Below, piece by piece: positions 15,969 through 22,924 of a DNA stretch of 26,192 nt (positions are counted from its first letter, which is position 1; each line of letters begins with the position of its first letter). The DNA lies in the IMG/VR virus record IMGVR_UViG_3300025671_000441, positions 1 through 26,192 of that record; one strand, written 5' to 3'. The translations under genes and the position numbers were made by a program. The DNA is from a virus. The notes beneath the pieces are model-generated. The model ran no database searches. It saw nothing but the letters and a program-made list of their open reading frames with translations, and was not told where the DNA came from.

Positions 15969-16224
15969 CATGCTGCCGAATGTTGGGGGCAACTGGGACA
16001 ACACGGCCAATGCCGGTGTGTTCAACGTGAATCTCAACAACACATCCAGCAACGCGAACAACAACAATGGCGCGCGTGCCGTCCGACTTCGACACAATCA
16101 CGCCCAGCGTTGGTTCTCACGGGAACCTTCCGTGCCGTGTTGAAGGGAGGGAGTTCGTCCTTGAGCCTTCGGGCTCTCAATAGCCGGGGACGGCGATTCC
16201 AGTAGCTCAAGCGACCGTCTCGCC
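15969..16224 (+). ncRNA. Template RNA region: TR plus structured spacer to the RT gene
   Basis: The 256-bp stretch between Avd and RT has no gene. It holds TR and then a 134-bp spacer with several possible hairpins: GGTTC/GAACC (16112-16127), overlapping CACGG/CCGTG (16118-16134, exclusive with the first), and GAGCC-TTCG-GGCTC (16163-16176, UUCG-type loop). In BPP-1 the spacer after TR is part of the RNA that RT and Avd bind and prime from. RNA boundaries cannot be read from sequence. No T run follows the hairpins, so they do not look like terminators. Confidence 0.75.
15971..16090 (+). repeat. DGR template repeat (TR)
   Basis: 120 bp, gap-free match to VR 540 bp upstream and in the same orientation. 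It would encode LLPNVGGNWDNTANAGVF and then an Asn-rich stretch, with 13 AAY (Asn) codons at the diversified positions; AAY codons give the widest amino-acid choice without stop codons when A is randomised. It starts two bases after the Avd stop and is not itself in a coding frame of a gene. Confidence 0.98.
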
Positions 16225-17289
16225 ATGCCCCACAAACTCGGCAACCTGTGGCCCCAGATCGCCAGCTATGACGCGCTGCTGGAGGCTTGGAGGGAAGTCA
16301 GAAGTGGCAAAGGAACCAAGCGGTTGATCCTCCAGTACGAGAGCAACCTGGCGGTCAACCTGTCTCACCTCGAGGCGAAGTTGCTGGACGGGCGCTACAA
16401 GCCGCGGCCGCACTATGAGTTCTGGATTAAGGATCCCAAGCCCCGGCTGATTCAGGCGCCTTTCCTGGAGGATCGCATCGTGCAACACGCCGTTTGCAAC
16501 GTACTGCGTGTGCCCCTGCAGGAGCGGTTGATCGCTCACACCTACAGCTGCCTGATTGGCCGCGGCACCCATCGCTGCAGCCAGCAGTTTCATGCCTATC
16601 TGAAGGATCGTCGGCTGAAGTATTACTTGAGTCTTGACATCCGCAAGTTCTTTTACAGCATCAACCATCAAGCGCTGTTTGCTGAGATGCAGAGGCACAT
16701 CAAGTGCAAGCGCACCCTGGAGCTGCTGTGGCGCTACATCACGGTCAACGGTGGGGACTGTGGCATCCCCATCGGTGCGAGCACCAGCCAGATCATGGCC
16801 AACATGGCACTCAACCCCCTCGATCACTTCGCCCGGCGGGAGCTGAAGCTCGACACCTACCTGCGCTACTGCGACGACATGATCGCTCTCTTCGAGACCG
16901 CGGAACAGGCGCACGTTGCGCACCGAGCAATGGATGAGAAGGTGCGCGAGCTGGGCATGGAGCTCAACAGCAAGAGCGGTGTGGGCTGGGTGGATGACGG
17001 CGTGGACTGGGTTGGCTATCGCCACTGGCGCACCTACAAGCTGATCCGCAAGCGCTCGCTGAAGCGCCTGAAACGGAAGGCCACTGGCTGCAGCCTGGAA
17101 ACGGCCATGGCCTACCTCAGCCATGCCAAGGACACGGCCAGCCTGCGGCATGTGGCCCGGCTGCTATGGCGCGGGAATCCTGAACACAGGCCGGAGATTT
17201 ATGCATGGCTTGGACAGCATCGGCCAGGCCGTTACTCTGCAGGGGTGGAACTCAGCCGCCAATGGAGCCAGCGTCGATCATTGCCCTAA
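16225..17289 (+). CDS. DGR reverse transcriptase
   Basis: 354 residues from ATG 16225. Conserved RT blocks are visible in order: RLIQAPFLEDRIVQHAV (residues ~74-90), LSLDIRKFFYSI (catalytic Asp138), IPIGASTSQIMANMALNPLDHF (residues 181-202), LRYCDDMIALF (catalytic Asp217 and Asp218), and GWVDDGVDWVGYRHW (~254-268). The GxxxSQ box (184-189) in place of the QGxxxSP seen in group II intron and retroviral enzymes is diagnostic of DGR RTs. The enzyme copies TR RNA into adenine-mutagenised cDNA that replaces VR. The catalytic residues appear intact. The gene's end overlaps the next gene by 28 bp. No strong ribosome-binding site precedes the start. Confidence 0.96.
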   Translation: MPHKLGNLWPQIASYDALLEAWREVRSGKGTKRLILQYESNLAVNLSHLEAKLLDGRYKPRPHYEFWIKDPKPRLIQAPFLEDRIVQHAVCNVLRVPLQERLIAHTYSCLIGRGTHRCSQQFHAYLKDRRLKYYLSLDIRKFFYSINHQALFAEMQRHIKCKRTLELLWRYITVNGGDCGIPIGASTSQIMANMALNPLDHFARRELKLDTYLRYCDDMIALFETAEQAHVAHRAMDEKVRELGMELNSKSGVGWVDDGVDWVGYRHWRTYKLIRKRSLKRLKRKATGCSLETAMAYLSHAKDTASLRHVARLLWRGNPEHRPEIYAWLGQHRPGRYSAGVELSRQWSQRRSLP

Positions 17290-17441
17290 TCGGCTTGAGC
17301 GGCTCTGGTGTAGCCGCGCTTTGGAAGATCGCCAACGGCCTGGGGCGATTCGAGTCGCGCACCACAACGATCCTCGAGGGCGTGCAGACAATGCTGCAGG
17401 ACCACGAAACCAGACTCCGAGAAATCGAGAGGCAAACGTGA
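17262..17441 (+). CDS. Small membrane protein with coiled-coil tail, possible lysis accessory
   Basis: 59 residues from ATG 17262, inside the end of the RT gene; an upstream in-frame start at 17205 would overlap it more deeply and is less likely. One hydrophobic segment (residues ~4-22, ASIIALIGLSGSGVAALWKIA) is followed by a charged helix (FESRTTTILEGVQTMLQDHETRLREIERQ). This layout resembles small phage lysis or XhlA/Rz-like accessory proteins. Its stop overlaps the next start (GTGA 17438-17441), supporting a coupled pair with the holin candidate. The name is tentative. Confidence 0.6.
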   Translation: MEPASIIALIGLSGSGVAALWKIANGLGRFESRTTTILEGVQTMLQDHETRLREIERQT

Positions 17442-17623
17442 ACCACCTCGCTGATTACGTCGCCCTTGCCGTTGCCATCCATGGCGTGGCCCTGGTGATC
17501 GTCAACATGACGCCCACCCCCAAAGACAACAAGGCGCTCAACGAGTACACCCGGCTTTTGGTGAAGTTCTACCGGGTGATCGAAGTAGTAGCCGGCATCA
17601 TCAGCCCCAAGGTCAAGAGGTAA
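17438..17623 (+). CDS. Holin-like small membrane protein
   Basis: 61 residues from GTG 17438, which overlaps the previous stop; the longer frame from 17123 runs through the RT gene and is rejected. Residues ~6-24 (YVALAVAIHGVALVIVNM) form a transmembrane helix, followed by TPTPKDN and a helix ending FYRVIEVVAGIISPKVKR. The TPTPKD box followed by a short YKVIE-type helix recurs in small membrane proteins of many phages and is usually placed with holins. Position between the tail module and the endolysin fits a role in making holes in the inner membrane at lysis. Function is by pattern and context. Confidence 0.6.
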   Translation: MNHLADYVALAVAIHGVALVIVNMTPTPKDNKALNEYTRLLVKFYRVIEVVAGIISPKVKR

Positions 17624-17625
17624 CC

Positions 17626-17844
17626 GTGCAGCCCTTCGTCGTTGGCCAGGAGCTGCAGTTCAGGCAGGAGGCCACGAAGCGAACACTGCTTGACCTGTTC
17701 GAGTCAGGCGACCACGAGGGCCTGCTCAACACAGCACTGTTACTGAACACCTTGTGGCACCAGCAGACAGCGATCGCACGCTGGTTTGCCCAGGAAGCAG
17801 CCGAGAACCTAGGCGAGGCCTGGCAGGGCAGTAAGGCTAAGTAG
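17626..17844 (+). CDS. Small uncharacterised helical protein (72 aa)
   Basis: 72 residues from GTG 17626, two bases after the holin-like stop. The product is helical, with EATKRTLLDLFESGDHEGLLNTALLLNTLWHQQTAIARWFAQEA and no membrane segment or known motif. It is the last gene of the plus-strand late run before the convergent minus-strand block and overlaps the next gene's end by 8 bp. I cannot assign a function. Confidence 0.65.
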   Translation: MQPFVVGQELQFRQEATKRTLLDLFESGDHEGLLNTALLLNTLWHQQTAIARWFAQEAAENLGEAWQGSKAK

Positions 17845-18064
17845 CTGCCTGCTGTCTATCGGCAGCCTCAAGCGAGGCAATCCAGCTGTCAAACGCTTCC
17901 CGCGAAGGGATCTTGGCCGGCAGTTTCAGCCACCGCCTGGTTTCGATCGGGCAGCGAAGAAACACGCTGGCGCCCTTGGTGTACGCGATGAAGAATCGCC
18001 CGTTCCAGTCTCGGCCAGTTTCGATCGTCGTCCCTTGCCCAAGGTGCAGTCGCTCTCTTCTCAT
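17837..18064 (-). CDS. Small uncharacterised basic protein downstream of endolysin
   Basis: 75 residues from ATG at 18064, which overlaps the endolysin stop as ATGA, so the two are translated together. The N-terminal half looks beta-rich (HLGQGTTIETGRDWNGRFFIAYTKGASVFL) and the C-terminal half helical (SREAFDSWIASLEAADRQQ). There is no signal peptide or membrane segment. No family is recognised; a lysis or late function is suggested only by coupling. Its end overlaps the convergent plus-strand gene by 8 bp. Confidence 0.65.
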   Translation of the reverse strand: MRRERLHLGQGTTIETGRDWNGRFFIAYTKGASVFLRCPIETRRWLKLPAKIPSREAFDSWIASLEAADRQQAAT

Positions 18065-19242
18065 GGCTTACAGGTGAGATACCAACCGCCGGAGCCACCT
18101 GGCATCCAGCGCGGATTCCAGTTCTTGCGGCTGTAAACCATCCCAGCCCCCTTGGTGTTCTTGGTGTAGCCGCCCTGGACCAGCAGCGCCTCGCCGTTGG
18201 GGTCGTTGTGAATCCAGGCGGCATCGGTGTAGCCGATGATTACCGTCCAGTGACCGCCGCCTTTGGGCGCCGTGGCGGGCCCTTGATGCAGCCACCCGAC
18301 TGCCACTGGCCGGCCAGCGTCGACCTCGGCCTCCAGGGCCGCAGGGCCGCCATTGGTGTGGAAGTCGGCCTTGAGGCCGAGCTCCCGTAGCGCTGCCAGC
18401 TGGGCCTGAGCCGACGTGGTATCGCCAAAACGTGCGCGGATCTTGTTATAGGCATCGTCATTGGCGACCTTGCTCCAAAACATGGCCAACATCGCGCAGC
18501 TCGAGGAGAAACACTCCCTGTAACCCGCGCCACTTTTGTTATCGAGCTGGCTCTGCCATTCCACCTTCAGCAATGCGGCCTGTTTGGGCGCCGCAACCTG
18601 CTGCCCGCGCCATAACGCACCTTCCGCGCGGCGACGACGCAGCAATCCGGCCTCCACATTGGTGCCTGGGTTCCGATAAAGCTCCATGGCATCGGGCACC
18701 CCATCCCAGTCCCTCTCTTTCAGCTTCTTGGTGATGGTCGTGAAGCCGCTGGCACCAACGAAACCAGCGCCCAAGTTGTAAGCGAAGCTAATCAGTGCAG
18801 ACTGCTGGCCCCGATTAAGCCCCTGCCAGTGCGGCACGGTCTCGCTCAGGCTGCTTGCAATGCGATCCACCTCACGACTGAGCAGCTCCGCCGCATCAAC
18901 CACGGTGATCTTGTCTCCGCGCTGCACCTGGCGGCCGTCTGGGTAGCGGGTGGTCCCATAACCAATGGTTGCCACTGACCAGCCGTGCAATGGATCGGGG
19001 TAGGCGCTCAGATGGCAGCCCTCAAACGACTTGATCAGCTCAAGCGCAGCCCCGTAATCCGCCTTGCTGCCCCGCCAGTCATCCACCCACTCGGCTGATT
19101 CGCTGAGCAGCCCAGGATCCGCGGCCTTGATATGCCTTCCGAGCTTGATGACCGCATCTTTTTGATGCCGAAGCCCCTTGTAGTGCTCCCAAAACTGCAG
19201 CCACCGCTCATCAGTGAACTGCACATCCTGTATCGGCATCAT
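18061..19242 (-). CDS. Two-domain endolysin: GH24 lysozyme plus C39-like cysteine peptidase domain
   Basis: 393 residues from ATG 19242; this start has GGAGAG eight bases upstream, while the open frame extends a further 41 codons without support. Residues ~62-215 are a T4/lambdoid-type lysozyme: IKSFEGCHLSAYPDP has the catalytic Glu74 and Asp83, and VATIGYGTTRYPDG has Thr92; NRGQQSALISFAYNLGAG is the conserved follow-up helix. Residues ~235-393 look like a peptidase C39-like domain, with YRECFSSSCAML (Cys244), GGHWTVIIGY (His331) and HNDPNGEA (Asn346/Asp347). The first domain cuts glycan strands; the second may cut peptide cross-bridges or bind wall. No signal peptide is seen, so export would depend on a holin. 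Confidence 0.88.
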   Translation of the reverse strand: MMPIQDVQFTDERWLQFWEHYKGLRHQKDAVIKLGRHIKAADPGLLSESAEWVDDWRGSKADYGAALELIKSFEGCHLSAYPDPLHGWSVATIGYGTTRYPDGRQVQRGDKITVVDAAELLSREVDRIASSLSETVPHWQGLNRGQQSALISFAYNLGAGFVGASGFTTITKKLKERDWDGVPDAMELYRNPGTNVEAGLLRRRRAEGALWRGQQVAAPKQAALLKVEWQSQLDNKSGAGYRECFSSSCAMLAMFWSKVANDDAYNKIRARFGDTTSAQAQLAALRELGLKADFHTNGGPAALEAEVDAGRPVAVGWLHQGPATAPKGGGHWTVIIGYTDAAWIHNDPNGEALLVQGGYTKNTKGAGMVYSRKNWNPRWMPGGSGGWYLTCKP

Positions 19243-19268
19243 GGAGAAAGCTCTCCACCCATGTAACC

Positions 19269-19526
19269 GTGGCCAAGAACGATCTACGAGACATCCTGGA
19301 GGAGATCCATGCGGAAGTCGCCCATGGAATCCTTGATGACCTGCGCAATGGCGACAAGAACGCACGCCGCGAGGCCCTGCAGCTGCTGAAGCAGAACAGC
19401 ATCACGGCCGCGGCCATGCCTGATACGCCCACAGCAGACCTCGCCCGCATGGCCGGGAAGCTCAACTTTGCTGAGCTCGAGGACAAGGTGAAAGTAGTGC
19501 CGCTGCGGCCGCCTAGCGCCGCCTGA
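19269..19526 (+). CDS. Terminase small subunit (T7 gp18-like)
   Basis: 85 residues from GTG 19269 (T7 gp18 has 89). The pattern LRDILEEIHAEVAHGILDDLRNGDKNARREALQLLKQNSITA matches the helical N-terminal half of T7 gp18 (a LEMLDTAMAQRMLADL-type helix followed by a charged turn and a LLDRHKFQI-type helix). The small subunit recognises concatemer DNA and guides packaging by the large subunit. Oddly, it is the only plus-strand gene between two minus-strand genes: its start lies 26 bp from the divergent endolysin start and its end overlaps the convergent large-terminase gene by 14 bp. A GTG start and no clear Shine-Dalgarno site suggest weak or regulated expression. Confidence 0.78.
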   Translation: MAKNDLRDILEEIHAEVAHGILDDLRNGDKNARREALQLLKQNSITAAAMPDTPTADLARMAGKLNFAELEDKVKVVPLRPPSAA

Positions 19527-21285
19527 CACCGCCATAGGCAGCGCTACGCGCCATTGGACGGAACCCCAGGGCCAGCGCATCAACGCTGGCTCCCGTCTCA
19601 TCCATCCACGCCTGCCTGCTCCAGTCGTCAATTTCATCAGCGCGCTGCTGCTGAGCGCGCTGCTGGTCCTGGGCGGCGGCATCAACGAAGTAGCTGCAGC
19701 CGATCGCCAAGGCGTCGATGCGGTCGTAAAAGCTCAAGCAACCGCGATCAGCCGTGATGCGACTGAGCTGATACATTAACGAGCGCTGGTGGCCGGTATC
19801 GGGATCGCGCTCGGCTCCGGTCCAATCCTTCTGGATCAGCTCACTACTGAACACCAGCCTGTGCTGCTGGCTGAGTGGGCCTAGGACATCAACGATCCGC
19901 CGTTCCTTTTGCCCAGCACTGCGTGGCGCCTCCTCCACTGTGCAGGGCCACACGCGCGCAATTACGGGCTTGAGCAGTGAGGTGAACATGCCGTCGCCGT
20001 AGTTCGGTTCCGGAATGCAGGCATTGACCTTCCAGCGCTTGGCGACATTCGCCAGATGCACCAGCACCTCCTCCTCGTAGCCGCGGGTGGTGCCACCGCT
20101 CTCGAGCACAAACAGGTTGCCATTGAGCTCCGCCACCACAGCCCAGGCCAGCTCATCGCTACCGCGGCCGGACGGGTCAACCGCCAGCACGCACCGCCAT
20201 GTCTCCTCCTGTGGCACCCAGCCCTGGATCAACGCGGGCGAGTGGTAAAAGCGATCGGCGCCAAGGCCCACGCAGGGAATCGACTGGATTCGGTACTCCG
20301 TGCCGGAAGACCATGCCACCACTTCGGGCAGTGCCTTGCCATCGAGGGGCATCACGATCAGATCACCCAGTCGCACGGGGTAGCGATCCAAGGTCGACAG
20401 CCGGCAGTTCAGTTGAAACTGCAGCTGCACCGACGCCCTGGTCATCCGCATCTCGCGGTTCAGCAGCTCTTCGTGGCCAAAACGCTCAGGATCGGTCGGC
20501 GTACCCACTAGAGACGGGTCTTCCTCCACCTCGGCGGCCATGACCGGGTCGATATGCCCCTCATAGCAATCCCACTGGTCCGCATCGGTGGGGTCCGGGT
20601 AGCGCGCCGGCCAGTAGCGGATCGAATAATTGCGCTCACGCACCAGCCGCAGGTACAGCGACGTCTCCAGGTGAGGCGTACCCAGGAACTGAATCATCCG
20701 CGGCAGCTCCTGGCCCTCGTCCGGCTTGAGGATCGCCTCCAATTCGGTCACGGCCGCGGCCAAGCGCTCCTGTTTCAGCGGCGTGATCGAGTTGTTCAGG
20801 GTCTCGATGTCATCCGGGATGGCGATTGTGCAGCGTTTTCCGGTCAGGGACGGCGACAGGATGCCAACTGCCCTGACGCTCGGGCTTTGATCCACAACGG
20901 CAGGGCCCACGTCAAACGCCCTGGTACTACTGCGGCCGTCATTTCTTGGCTCCAGGCACCGAAGGATGTCAATGTCGCGGATGCAGCGCGCCATGAACGT
21001 GGTGATCTCCAGCGCTTTCTCTGCTGTCGATCCCGGGATTAGCACCTTCTCGTTGAACGGATCAATCCGCAGCCGATGCAACGCCCTAGCAGCGGCAATC
21101 GTGCTCTTTGCTACACCACGAAATCCCACCGTGATCTGACGGGATGGACCGTTTTCCTGCCAGTCGCAAATCCTTAGCTGCTGCTTGGTCGGCATCTCCG
21201 CCAACCTGAGCTCTCGCAGGATGTAGCAGAAGAAATATGGGAACCGTCCAATGCCTAGCTCCGGTGGAATTGGCGTCCAGCTCAT
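19513..21285 (-). CDS. Terminase large subunit (T7 gp19-like ATPase/nuclease)
   Basis: 590 residues from ATG 21285 (T7 gp19 has 586); this start has GGAGGGG upstream, while the open frame could extend 15 codons. The ATPase half has a Walker A-like GFRGVAKST (residues ~54-62) and Walker B/coupling segment TIAIPDDIETLNN. The nuclease half has CVLAVDPSGRGSDELAW (first catalytic Asp), LFVLESGGTTRGYEE, and FYDRIDALAIGCSYF (late catalytic Asp in the DR-DALA box). The protein pumps DNA into the prohead and cuts concatemers. It is transcribed opposite to all virion genes in the window and opposite to the small subunit. The start codon lies next to a 10-bp hairpin. Confidence 0.93.
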   Translation of the reverse strand: MSWTPIPPELGIGRFPYFFCYILRELRLAEMPTKQQLRICDWQENGPSRQITVGFRGVAKSTIAAARALHRLRIDPFNEKVLIPGSTAEKALEITTFMARCIRDIDILRCLEPRNDGRSSTRAFDVGPAVVDQSPSVRAVGILSPSLTGKRCTIAIPDDIETLNNSITPLKQERLAAAVTELEAILKPDEGQELPRMIQFLGTPHLETSLYLRLVRERNYSIRYWPARYPDPTDADQWDCYEGHIDPVMAAEVEEDPSLVGTPTDPERFGHEELLNREMRMTRASVQLQFQLNCRLSTLDRYPVRLGDLIVMPLDGKALPEVVAWSSGTEYRIQSIPCVGLGADRFYHSPALIQGWVPQEETWRCVLAVDPSGRGSDELAWAVVAELNGNLFVLESGGTTRGYEEEVLVHLANVAKRWKVNACIPEPNYGDGMFTSLLKPVIARVWPCTVEEAPRSAGQKERRIVDVLGPLSQQHRLVFSSELIQKDWTGAERDPDTGHQRSLMYQLSRITADRGCLSFYDRIDALAIGCSYFVDAAAQDQQRAQQQRADEIDDWSRQAWMDETGASVDALALGFRPMARSAAYGGVRRR

Positions 21286-21287
21286 GA

Positions 21288-21324
21288 GGAGACCCCTCCC
21301 GCCGGAAAGGCAGAAGGGGTCTCC
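21288..21324 (-). promoter_or_regulatory. Inverted repeat covering the large-terminase leader
   Basis: A 10-bp perfect inverted repeat (21288-21297 with 21315-21324; core GGAGACCCC/GGGGTCTCC) with a 17-base loop. On the minus strand its 3' arm ends two bases before the terminase ATG and contains the GGGG of the likely ribosome-binding site, so folding would hide the site. It could be a translational switch; a terminator is unlikely because no T run follows on either strand. Confidence 0.6.
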
Positions 21325-21341
21325 GACCAACCACCGCCACC
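21325..21341 (+). repeat. GACCAACCACC motif, orphan copy
   Basis: GACCAACCACCGCCACC directly follows the terminase-leader inverted repeat. It matches the leader motif found before four plus-strand genes on the right but no plus-strand gene follows within ~600 bp. It may be a remnant or have a function other than translation. Confidence 0.55.
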
Positions 21342-21411
21342 GTGACAGAGGGAGCCCCCAAACAACGGCACCGGTGAGCCTCCCAGCACCACCTGGGTGG
21401 GCAACACAACC

Positions 21412-21675
21412 TTAGCCAGCCACATAGGCCTCGTTCACCTCAGGCGTTGCCGGGTTATCGCCTTCAAACTCGCCTTTCTTATTGCGCGCGCGCTTCGCGG
21501 CCTTCGGCGCTGGGGCAGGACAAGCACCTCCACAACGCGCTGCAAGAGCTGCTTCAGCGTCGGCAACCACTTCATCCGGGACATCGGACCCAAAGCCAAA
21601 AAGACCAAGGCGCTCCCGGTCCGTATTCGATAGGTACACGGGTGTAGAGCAAGTACAACTCAGGCTATCGGTCAT
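21412..21675 (-). CDS. Small uncharacterised phage protein (87 aa)
   Basis: 87 residues from ATG 21675, chosen because GGAG lies ten bases upstream; the open frame continues 40 codons further through the preceding gene. The middle reads TDRERLGLFGFGSDVPDEVVADAEAALAARCGG, then a Pro/Ala/Lys linker, and it ends RNKKGEFEGDNPATPEVNEAYVAG. The tail pattern RNKKG-F--D-P-TP-VNEAYV recurs in small proteins of many tailed phages that lie near packaging or head genes, but I cannot give it a firm function. Two Cys pairs (CTC, CGGAC) could bind metal. It begins seven bases after the upstream gene ends, so the two are probably co-transcribed toward the terminase. Confidence 0.7.
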   Translation of the reverse strand: MTDSLSCTCSTPVYLSNTDRERLGLFGFGSDVPDEVVADAEAALAARCGGACPAPAPKAAKRARNKKGEFEGDNPATPEVNEAYVAG

Positions 21676-21682
21676 CAACAGC

Positions 21683-22072
21683 TCACTCCAGCGATTCTTT
21701 GAACTGCTGCTGCGCATGGCCGCGGCGTTTTGAGCTGCCTGCCGAGACGTACCAGGGGTTGAACAGGAAGTGGCTCTCCCCACTGAGCTCGTCATAGACC
21801 TTGCTGATCACCAGGTTCTCTCGCAACCGCTTGAGCGAGTTGGTCACGTCCGGCAGACGCATCCCCAGCCGCTTGGCCAGAAACGTTGCTGTGACCTTGA
21901 CTCGACCACTGCGCCAGTTCAGGTGAGGCAGTAGCCCCCAGACAACGGCCAAGTCACGGGGCAGGAGCTTCCTTTCCTCCAGCAGCGACAGAAGGGCCTC
22001 CTGGCCCTGACGGTGGACCATGACGAAGTCCTCTTGATCGAAGTCGGTAAGGTTCATGCAGTCAGTGGGCAT
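21683..22072 (-). CDS. Winged-helix protein resembling RepL-type replication/regulatory proteins
   Basis: 129 residues if ATG 22072 is the start; ATG 22057 or the open-frame GTG 22186 are alternatives. No start has a good ribosome-binding site, but a CATAAT box at about 22155-22160 on the minus strand would place transcription start below 22186, favouring the shorter forms. The core reads LLPRDLAVVWGLLPHLN, VKVTATFLAKRLGMRLPDVTNSLKRLRENLVISK and SHFLFNPWYVSAG: a winged helix with a final FNPW/NPY-like strand, as in RepL plasmid replication proteins and related MarR-like regulators. In a temperate phage it could start replication or act as a regulator. The next gene starts seven bases downstream. 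Confidence 0.6.
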   Translation of the reverse strand: MPTDCMNLTDFDQEDFVMVHRQGQEALLSLLEERKLLPRDLAVVWGLLPHLNWRSGRVKVTATFLAKRLGMRLPDVTNSLKRLRENLVISKVYDELSGESHFLFNPWYVSAGSSKRRGHAQQQFKESLE

Positions 22073-22149
22073 AACACTGGCGTGATCCCGTAATCCCAGC
22101 CTCAGGACACGACCCTGTGGCTGGAAGGGATCTCGCAGGGACGAATCTA

Positions 22150-22163
22150 AGTCAATTATGACT
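22150..22163 (-). promoter_or_regulatory. Operator-like palindrome with possible promoter for the RepL-like gene
   Basis: AGTCA-ATTA-TGACT is a perfect 5-bp inverted repeat in a locally AT-rich spot. On the minus strand it contains a CATAAT sequence that could be a -10 box, about 80 bp upstream of the 22072 ATG; no convincing -35 is seen. A regulator bound here could control the leftward genes. Confidence 0.4.
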
Positions 22164-22239
22164 CCACCCCCGCAGACCAAAGTCACCCACTAGCGATTTT
22201 TGGGTTTCCATCTGGATATCTTCCGGGTAGGTCGAAACC

Positions 22240-22299
22240 ATGCTCAACAAACCTCGCGGCAAAGGCTGCAAAGGCGGCGGCGGAAAGAAAGGCAAGTAA
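22240..22299 (+). CDS. Possible micro-ORF encoding a 19-residue Lys/Gly-rich peptide
   Basis: ATG 22240 to TAA 22297-22299 encodes MLNKPRGKGCKGGGGKKGK. A weak AGGT sequence lies ~10 bases upstream. Very short basic Gly/Lys peptides with one Cys occur in some phage genomes, and this one is in an otherwise gene-free interval, divergent from the RepL-like gene. Short frames arise by chance, so support is weak. Confidence 0.3.
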   Translation: MLNKPRGKGCKGGGGKKGK

Positions 22300-22405
22300 C
22301 CCCAACAGCCCCATCCCCCGTACGGTCCCCTCTCTGACAAGCAGCAGCAGATCCCTGCTTCGCTCCCACAACGGGGACGCTCCCGGGGATGGGGCACACT
22401 CAGCA

Positions 22406-22422
22406 ATCCGGAATGACCGGAT
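22406..22422. repeat. Short inverted repeat in the gene-poor region
   Basis: ATCCGG-AATGA-CCGGAT, a perfect 6-bp inverted repeat with five-base spacer. No T run follows on either strand, so it is more like a protein-binding palindrome than a terminator. Confidence 0.45.
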
Positions 22423-22431
22423 AGTTCGCAG

Positions 22432-22511
22432 GACGGGGCAAGAAGGGGCATCTCACCCGACCTGGACCCACCTACAGCCCCGGGACAAAACGGGGGCGTT
22501 CCTGCCCCGTC
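22432..22511. repeat. Long-spaced inverted repeat
   Basis: GACGGGGCA (22432-22440) is the exact reverse complement of TGCCCCGTC (22503-22511), 62 bases apart. It lies 10 bp right of the shorter palindrome. It may form a structured RNA or bring together two binding sites; in GC-rich DNA a chance match is possible. Confidence 0.4.
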
Positions 22512-22924
22512 TGGGGGCCGGTTTTGGGGTCGCGTGATGTGGCGGGGTGCTCTACGTACGCGGTCGCAGCTTCCCCCCCTGTACCCCCTGCTCTTTTCCC
22601 TGCTGGGCAGCCCAGGCCGGCGGCGCTGGTGCTGGCCCGGGCTGCCCCTGGTGGGCGTGGTGCTGGCTGGCCCGCATCCGGTCGGCGTGATCGCCTGCGG
22701 TGGCTGGCGCCGATGCGGATTGCACATCCGCTGGGGGCCTGGGTGGGCTCTCCGCCAGGGCTGCAGCGGGGTGGCACCTGCCAGGGCCGGGGCCTGATAC
22801 CCATGGCCCTGTGAAGAATTGTTACAGATAGGCAGGTACGCCACCCGCGCCTGCTCCGCCCCTGGAGAGCAACGGCCAGGATGAGTGCAGATCGCTGCGG
22901 GGCTGCAGAGCACTGCGGCGGTCT

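Noticed and set aside
17123-17437. N-terminal extension of the holin-like gene
   Set aside because: The extension runs antisense-free but out of frame through the RT end and the 17262 gene; GTG 17438 with GTGA coupling is a better start.
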